A stretch of 9,931 bases of DNA from Treponema sp. UBA3819 (GTDB lineage Bacteria; Spirochaetota; Spirochaetia; Treponematales; Treponemataceae), in contig DFDV01000216.1 in the NCBI GenBank assembly GCA_002369025.1, positions 1 through 9,931 on the forward strand, read 5' to 3'. How positions within the stretch are numbered: the first letter of the stretch is position 1; every line of letters starts with the position of its first letter. A model generated the notes under the pieces. That model saw only the letters and a list, made by a program, of their open reading frames with translations. It made no database searches and was not told where the DNA came from. Below, in pieces: positions 7,004 through 9,931 of the stretch. Position numbers and translations under genes: made by a program.

Positions 7004-7033
7004 ATAATATCAAAAAGGGTCTTTCGGTTACAA
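7004..7033 (-). promoter_or_regulatory. Sigma70-like promoter of the htrA-exporter unit
   Basis: On the minus strand TTGTAA (7033-7028) and TATTAT (7009-7004) are spaced by 18 bases. Initiation near 6997 would give a leader of about 50 bases that ends in the strong Shine-Dalgarno GGGAGGA. I see no clear terminator between the importer ATPase stop (7072) and this promoter, so some read-through from the importer genes is possible. No heat-shock operator such as CIRCE is visible. Confidence 0.6.
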
Positions 7034-7071
7034 AAAAGATGAGGAATTTTTGACTAATAATTTGTTAGATT

Positions 7072-7845
7072 TTAACGGTCGTTAAAGCGGGAAAGAAATG
7101 CGCGTGTTCTTTCTTCCCGGGGATTTCCGATAACATCTGCACTCTTACCCTGCTCTACGATAAGTCCGTCTGCCATAAAGATGATGTGGTCACTGGTGTC
7201 CCGGGCAAAAGCCATCTCATGGGTAACAACAACCATGGTCATTTTTTCAGCGGCAAGAGAACGGATAACCGCAAGAATTTCTCCTGTCAGTTCCGGGTCA
7301 AGTGCAGAAGTCGGCTCATCAAAAAGAAGGACTTCAGGCTTAAGGGCAAGAGCCCGGGCAATGGAAACCCGCTGCTGCTGACCGCCGCTCAATTCACAGG
7401 GATAATTACGGGCCTTATCTGCAAGCCCCATCCGATCCAGAAGCTGCATGGCAACTGCTTCAGCCTCATCTTTTGGCGTTTTAAGCACATGAAGCTGGGC
7501 GTCCATCACATTCTGCAGAACAGAAAAATGGGGAAAGAGATTAAAATTCTGAAAGACAAGACCCAGCTTCAGACCGATTTCGCGGAGCGTCTTTCTGTCA
7601 GCATAGACGCCGTTTGTTACAATATTTTTTCCGCAGATTGAAATGGTACCTTCATCAACTTCCGCAAGCTGGGTAATACAGCGGAGCAAAGTAGACTTTC
7701 CGCTTCCGCTCGGGCCAATGATTCCCAGAACTTCGCCCTGATGAACGGAAAAAGAAATGTCCCTCAGAACAGGCACACCGTTACTGAATGTCTTTTTTAC
7801 GTGCTCAACTGAAATAACGCTTTCTGATTTGATATCGTCTGTCAT
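7072..7845 (-). CDS. Polar amino-acid ABC importer, ATP-binding protein (GlnQ/HisP type)
   Basis: This 257-residue cytoplasmic ATPase powers the importer encoded by the two genes before it. All nucleotide-binding motifs are intact: Walker A G44-P-S-G-S-G-K-S-T, Q-loop Q99 followed by N-F-N-L-F-P-H, signature LSGGQQQR from 152, Walker B V-L-L-F-D176-E177 and H-loop H209. The Q-loop context and the P-T-S-A-L-D-P-E-L stretch are typical of the polar amino-acid (PAAT) family, and the length is normal for it. The ATG lies seven bases after the permease stop and is preceded by a modest GTAGG Shine-Dalgarno, so co-translation with the permease is likely. The substrate is set by the binding protein and cannot be told from this subunit. 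Confidence 0.95.
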   Translation of the reverse strand: MTDDIKSESVISVEHVKKTFSNGVPVLRDISFSVHQGEVLGIIGPSGSGKSTLLRCITQLAEVDEGTISICGKNIVTNGVYADRKTLREIGLKLGLVFQNFNLFPHFSVLQNVMDAQLHVLKTPKDEAEAVAMQLLDRMGLADKARNYPCELSGGQQQRVSIARALALKPEVLLFDEPTSALDPELTGEILAVIRSLAAEKMTMVVVTHEMAFARDTSDHIIFMADGLIVEQGKSADVIGNPREERTRAFLSRFNDR

Positions 7846-7852
7846 AGTCTGC

Positions 7853-8488
7853 CTACTTATAATAATTCAGTTTCTTTTCCAGAACATTGAAGAAGGCAGA
7901 AACCGCCCAGTTCATCACAAAATAGAATACGCCCGCCACAAAAATGGGCGTAGTGGTAAAGAGGCGGCTTGACTGGGTCTGAGCTGTCCTGAGCAGTTCA
8001 GCCACGCCAATTACCTGCACCAGAGAGGTGTCTTTTACCAGAGTAATCACTTCATTTCCCATTGCGGGCGTGATATTTTTGATTACCTGCGGCAATACGA
8101 TTCGGAAAAAGGTCTGAGCCTTGGTATAGCCCAAAACTTTTGCCGCCTCATACTGTCCCTTAGGAACTGCCTGAATACCGCCACGATAGATTTCCGCAAA
8201 ATAGGCCGCATAGTTTACGCTCATGGCAATAATTGCCGCTACAAAACGGTCATAGGACAGGCCAAAAAGATGGAAGGGAGCAAAGTAGACAAAAATCAGC
8301 TGAAGCATAAGGGGAGTTCCCCGGATGATCAGCAGAAAAATATTTGCTACCCATGACAGGGGCTTGAATTTTGACATTCTCGCCGCTGCAATGGGGAGCC
8401 CCAGAGGGAGCGCAAAAAGCAAGGTCAGGAAAAAGACCTCCAGAGAGACTACTGAACCTTGCAGCATAATCAGAATCATTTTTTGCAT
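7853..8488 (-). CDS. Polar amino-acid ABC importer, permease (HisM/GlnP type)
   Basis: This membrane protein has about five helices. It carries the EAA loop of HisM/GlnP-type permeases, E-I-Y-R-G-G-I-Q-A-V-P-K-G-Q-Y-E-A-A-K followed by L-G-Y, which contacts the ATPase. Only one permease gene is present, so the channel is probably a homodimer. I start it at ATG 8488 (211 residues) because TGGAG lies six bases upstream. The frame also allows a GTG at 8500, four codons earlier, but that GTG has no Shine-Dalgarno and overlaps the one used by the ATG. The N-terminus then starts M-Q-K-M-I-L, close to the usual family start. It sits between the binding protein, 54 bases upstream across a stem-loop, and the ATPase, seven bases downstream. 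Confidence 0.92.
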   Translation of the reverse strand: MQKMILIMLQGSVVSLEVFFLTLLFALPLGLPIAAARMSKFKPLSWVANIFLLIIRGTPLMLQLIFVYFAPFHLFGLSYDRFVAAIIAMSVNYAAYFAEIYRGGIQAVPKGQYEAAKVLGYTKAQTFFRIVLPQVIKNITPAMGNEVITLVKDTSLVQVIGVAELLRTAQTQSSRLFTTTPIFVAGVFYFVMNWAVSAFFNVLEKKLNYYK

Positions 8489-8502
8489 ATTGTGCTCCAC
8501 AT

Positions 8503-8528
8503 CAGGGCAGCAGGAATTTACCGCCCTG
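8503..8528 (-). other. Intercistronic stem-loop between binding-protein and permease genes
   Basis: CAGGGC (8503-8508) pairs exactly with GCCCTG (8523-8528) around a 14-base loop, with no T run after it, so it is not a standard terminator. It lies between the stop of the binding-protein gene and the Shine-Dalgarno of the permease. In other importer operons hairpins here protect the upstream mRNA, giving more binding protein than membrane subunits. With a six-pair stem the structure is modest. Confidence 0.4.
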
Positions 8529-8542
8529 TCAGGACTTGTGCC

Positions 8543-9346
8543 CTACTTTCCGATTACCGTAATATCGCTTCCGAACCACTTTGTGGAAATCTTTTCTACA
8601 GTGCCGTCAGCCTTCATTTCTTCCAGTGTCTTCTGAACAGCGGCAGTCAGGGCAAGGTCATTCTTGCGGAATGCAATGCCGTAGTTTTCAGGAGCAAGGC
8701 CCTGGTCCAGAACAACAAAAGGCTTGCCGGTTGTAACGATGCTGTAATCTGCAACAACTTTGTCCATGACAACGCCGTCTACACCGCCGATTTCCAGATC
8801 ATTGAGGGCAGTGATGTTTTCCTTAAATTCAACAACATTTTTCAGAGTTGCCTTGAATTCTGTTGCGCCATCCAGTGCATCGGCGGCGCTTGAACCAGCC
8901 TGCAGACCGACTGTTTTTCCAGCCAGGTCAGCAAGAGAAGCAATGCCGCTGTCCTTGCGGACTACAAGAACCTGCTCGTTTGCCAGGTAAGGCTTTGTAA
9001 ATGAAAGCATCGAAAGGCGTTCTTCCGTAATGGTAAGACCGTTCCAGATACAGTCGATGTTTCCGGTAGAAAGTTCCTGTTCCTTGGCATCCCAGTTGAT
9101 GGGCTGAGCGCGGAAATTTACACCCAGACGGGCTGCAACTTCTTTTGCCAGGTCAATATCAAAGCCGACGATTTCGTTATTCTCATCCCTGAAGCCCATG
9201 GGCGGGAATGAATCATCCAGACCAAGAACAAATTCACCTTTTTTCTGCAGGTCTGCCAGTGAATTATCAGCACTGCTTTTCTTTGTACATCCTGCAAATA
9301 CCATTGCCGCAAGAAGAGCTGCGACAAAAACAACTGTCTTTTTCAT
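8543..9346 (-). CDS. Polar amino-acid ABC importer, substrate-binding lipoprotein
   Basis: This 267-residue family 3 extracellular solute-binding protein captures an amino acid for the importer encoded just downstream. The N-terminus, two Lys and a hydrophobic stretch ending V-F-A-G-C20, is a textbook lipoprotein signal, so the protein is anchored by lipid at C20. Family hallmarks follow: G61-F-D-I-D-L-A-K-E-V near the first lobe, N102-G-L-T-I-T-E-E-R in the hinge region and F-T-K-P-Y (116-120). D195 in V-V-M-D is where many relatives hold the substrate amino group. The frame is open to 9418, but I start at 9346. That ATG has AGGGG seven bases upstream and begins the signal sequence, while the upstream extension runs through a hairpin and resembles no signal peptide. 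The ligand is not determined; histidine, lysine/arginine, glutamine and cystine binders share this fold. Confidence 0.95.
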   Translation of the reverse strand: MKKTVVFVAALLAAMVFAGCTKKSSADNSLADLQKKGEFVLGLDDSFPPMGFRDENNEIVGFDIDLAKEVAARLGVNFRAQPINWDAKEQELSTGNIDCIWNGLTITEERLSMLSFTKPYLANEQVLVVRKDSGIASLADLAGKTVGLQAGSSAADALDGATEFKATLKNVVEFKENITALNDLEIGGVDGVVMDKVVADYSIVTTGKPFVVLDQGLAPENYGIAFRKNDLALTAAVQKTLEEMKADGTVEKISTKWFGSDITVIGK

Positions 9347-9363
9347 ATAAATACCCCTTTTAT

Positions 9364-9409
9364 ATTTAATGCAGATCCAGGCAGAGAAAGCCTGAAATCC
9401 GCATTTAAT
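9364..9409 (-). other. Long imperfect hairpin at the argH stop codon
   Basis: In the minus-strand RNA CAGGC/GCCTG (9394-9390 with 9382-9378) encloses a seven-base loop. After a small internal loop the stem continues for nine pairs (9405-9397 with 9376-9368). One of those pairs is G-U in this RNA but would be an A-C mismatch in the other strand, so the minus transcript is the better folder. A few more A-U pairs follow beyond one mismatch. The stem includes part of the argH stop codon (9407-9405). There is no T run, so it is not an ordinary terminator. It ends a few bases before the Shine-Dalgarno of the binding-protein gene, in the 58-base gap. Confidence 0.5.
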
Positions 9410-9931
9410 TTTCAGCAAATTTCAGCAGTTTTGCGATTTGTTTTTCTACCTGAGCCTTTGCAGGACCACCAGTTACGCTGCGTGCCTCTACGCAGGCTGC
9501 AGGCTTAATCAGTGTAAAAATATCTTCTGCAAAGAGCGGCGAAAGTTTCTGCAGGTCAGAGATGGTCAGTTCTTCAATTGCAGTCAAACCGCGGTCAATA
9601 CAGAGGCGTACTGCCTGAGCCGCCACACCATGAGCCGTACGGAAAGGAAGTCCCTTGCGCACAAGGTAGTCAGCCACGTCTGTCGCATTGGCAAATCCGC
9701 CGTCACAGCTGGCCGCCATTTTTTCTTTATTCCAGCGGGCAGTAGCAATCATGGCTTCAAAAACCATCACATTGCCAAGCACTGTATCGTATGCTTCAAA
9801 AAGACTCTGCTTGTCTTCCTGCATATCCCTGTCATAAGAAAGGGGCAGTCCCTTCATCATCACAAGCAGGGCAATCAGGTCGCCGTAGACTTTTCCCGTC
9901 CGGCCACGAATCAGTTCCGCAAAGTCAGGAT
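9405..9931 (-). CDS. argH: Argininosuccinate lyase, C-terminal part (cut by window edge)
   Basis: ArgH cleaves argininosuccinate to arginine and fumarate, the last step of arginine synthesis, as a cytoplasmic tetramer. The visible 174 residues enter in frame at the right edge as P-D-F-A-E-L-I-R-G-R-T-G-K-V-Y-G, the segment just after the catalytic flexible loop of the family. They continue with the conserved K-G-L-P-L-S-Y-D-R-D-M-Q-E-D-K. Further on come A-D-Y-L-V-R-K-G-L-P-F-R-T-A-H and a short C-terminal domain, all typical of ArgH. The loop with the catalytic Ser would lie just outside the window. The reading frame is intact, so the missing N-terminus is only an edge effect. A GTG at 9863 and the ATGs after it are internal codons, not starts. 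The gene is followed by an amino-acid importer in the same orientation. Confidence 0.95.
   Translation of the reverse strand, partial: PDFAELIRGRTGKVYGDLIALLVMMKGLPLSYDRDMQEDKQSLFEAYDTVLGNVMVFEAMIATARWNKEKMAASCDGGFANATDVADYLVRKGLPFRTAHGVAAQAVRLCIDRGLTAIEELTISDLQKLSPLFAEDIFTLIKPAACVEARSVTGGPAKAQVEKQIAKLLKFAEN

Noticed and set aside
7034..7071. A terminator after the importer ATPase gene (CTAA and TTAG around seven bases).
   Set aside because: A four-pair A-T-rich stem followed by no clean T run is too weak to call.
9347..9418. Extended N-terminus of the binding protein starting at 9418.
   Set aside because: The extension overlaps the end of argH and a hairpin and hides a perfect lipoprotein signal. 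ATG 9346 has a good Shine-Dalgarno.

Overview
The window looks like ordinary chromosome from a Gram-negative-type bacterium, most likely a Treponema-like spirochaete. This is inferred from the relaxed lipoprotein signals, the moderate base composition and the style of the proteins; no single marker proves it. Every gene I can support is on the minus strand, so transcription runs from the right end to the left. No stretch longer than 300 bases lacks a gene.

Reading in the direction of transcription, the right end holds the C-terminal part of argH (argininosuccinate lyase), cut by the window edge. A long imperfect hairpin follows at its stop codon. Next comes a complete polar amino-acid ABC importer: a lipoprotein solute-binding protein, a single HisM/GlnP-type permease and a GlnQ-type ATPase. 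A small stem-loop sits between the binding-protein and permease genes, where importer operons often set unequal expression.

A good sigma70-like promoter (7004-7033) then starts a second unit. It encodes an HtrA/DegP-type envelope serine protease followed by two ABC exporter half-transporters. The three genes are joined by stop/start overlaps (TTGA, then TAATG). The first half-transporter has Asp for the catalytic Glu and Gln for the H-loop His, and the second is canonical. That is the pattern of a heterodimeric exporter with one degenerate ATP site.

Below it lies tRNA-Leu(UAA), with its own well-formed promoter and an intrinsic terminator. Then comes an orphan OmpR-like regulator whose receiver domain lacks the usual acidic pair. 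Its start codon and Shine-Dalgarno sequence lie inside a striking inverted repeat. After a strong terminator, the 5' part of an unknown lipoprotein gene runs off the left edge; a perfect 16-bp inverted repeat lies in its upstream region.

I see no CRISPR array, insertion sequence, phage gene or obviously new defence system. The points most worth following are the protease-exporter coupling, the inverted repeat over the regulator start, and the regulator's atypical receiver.
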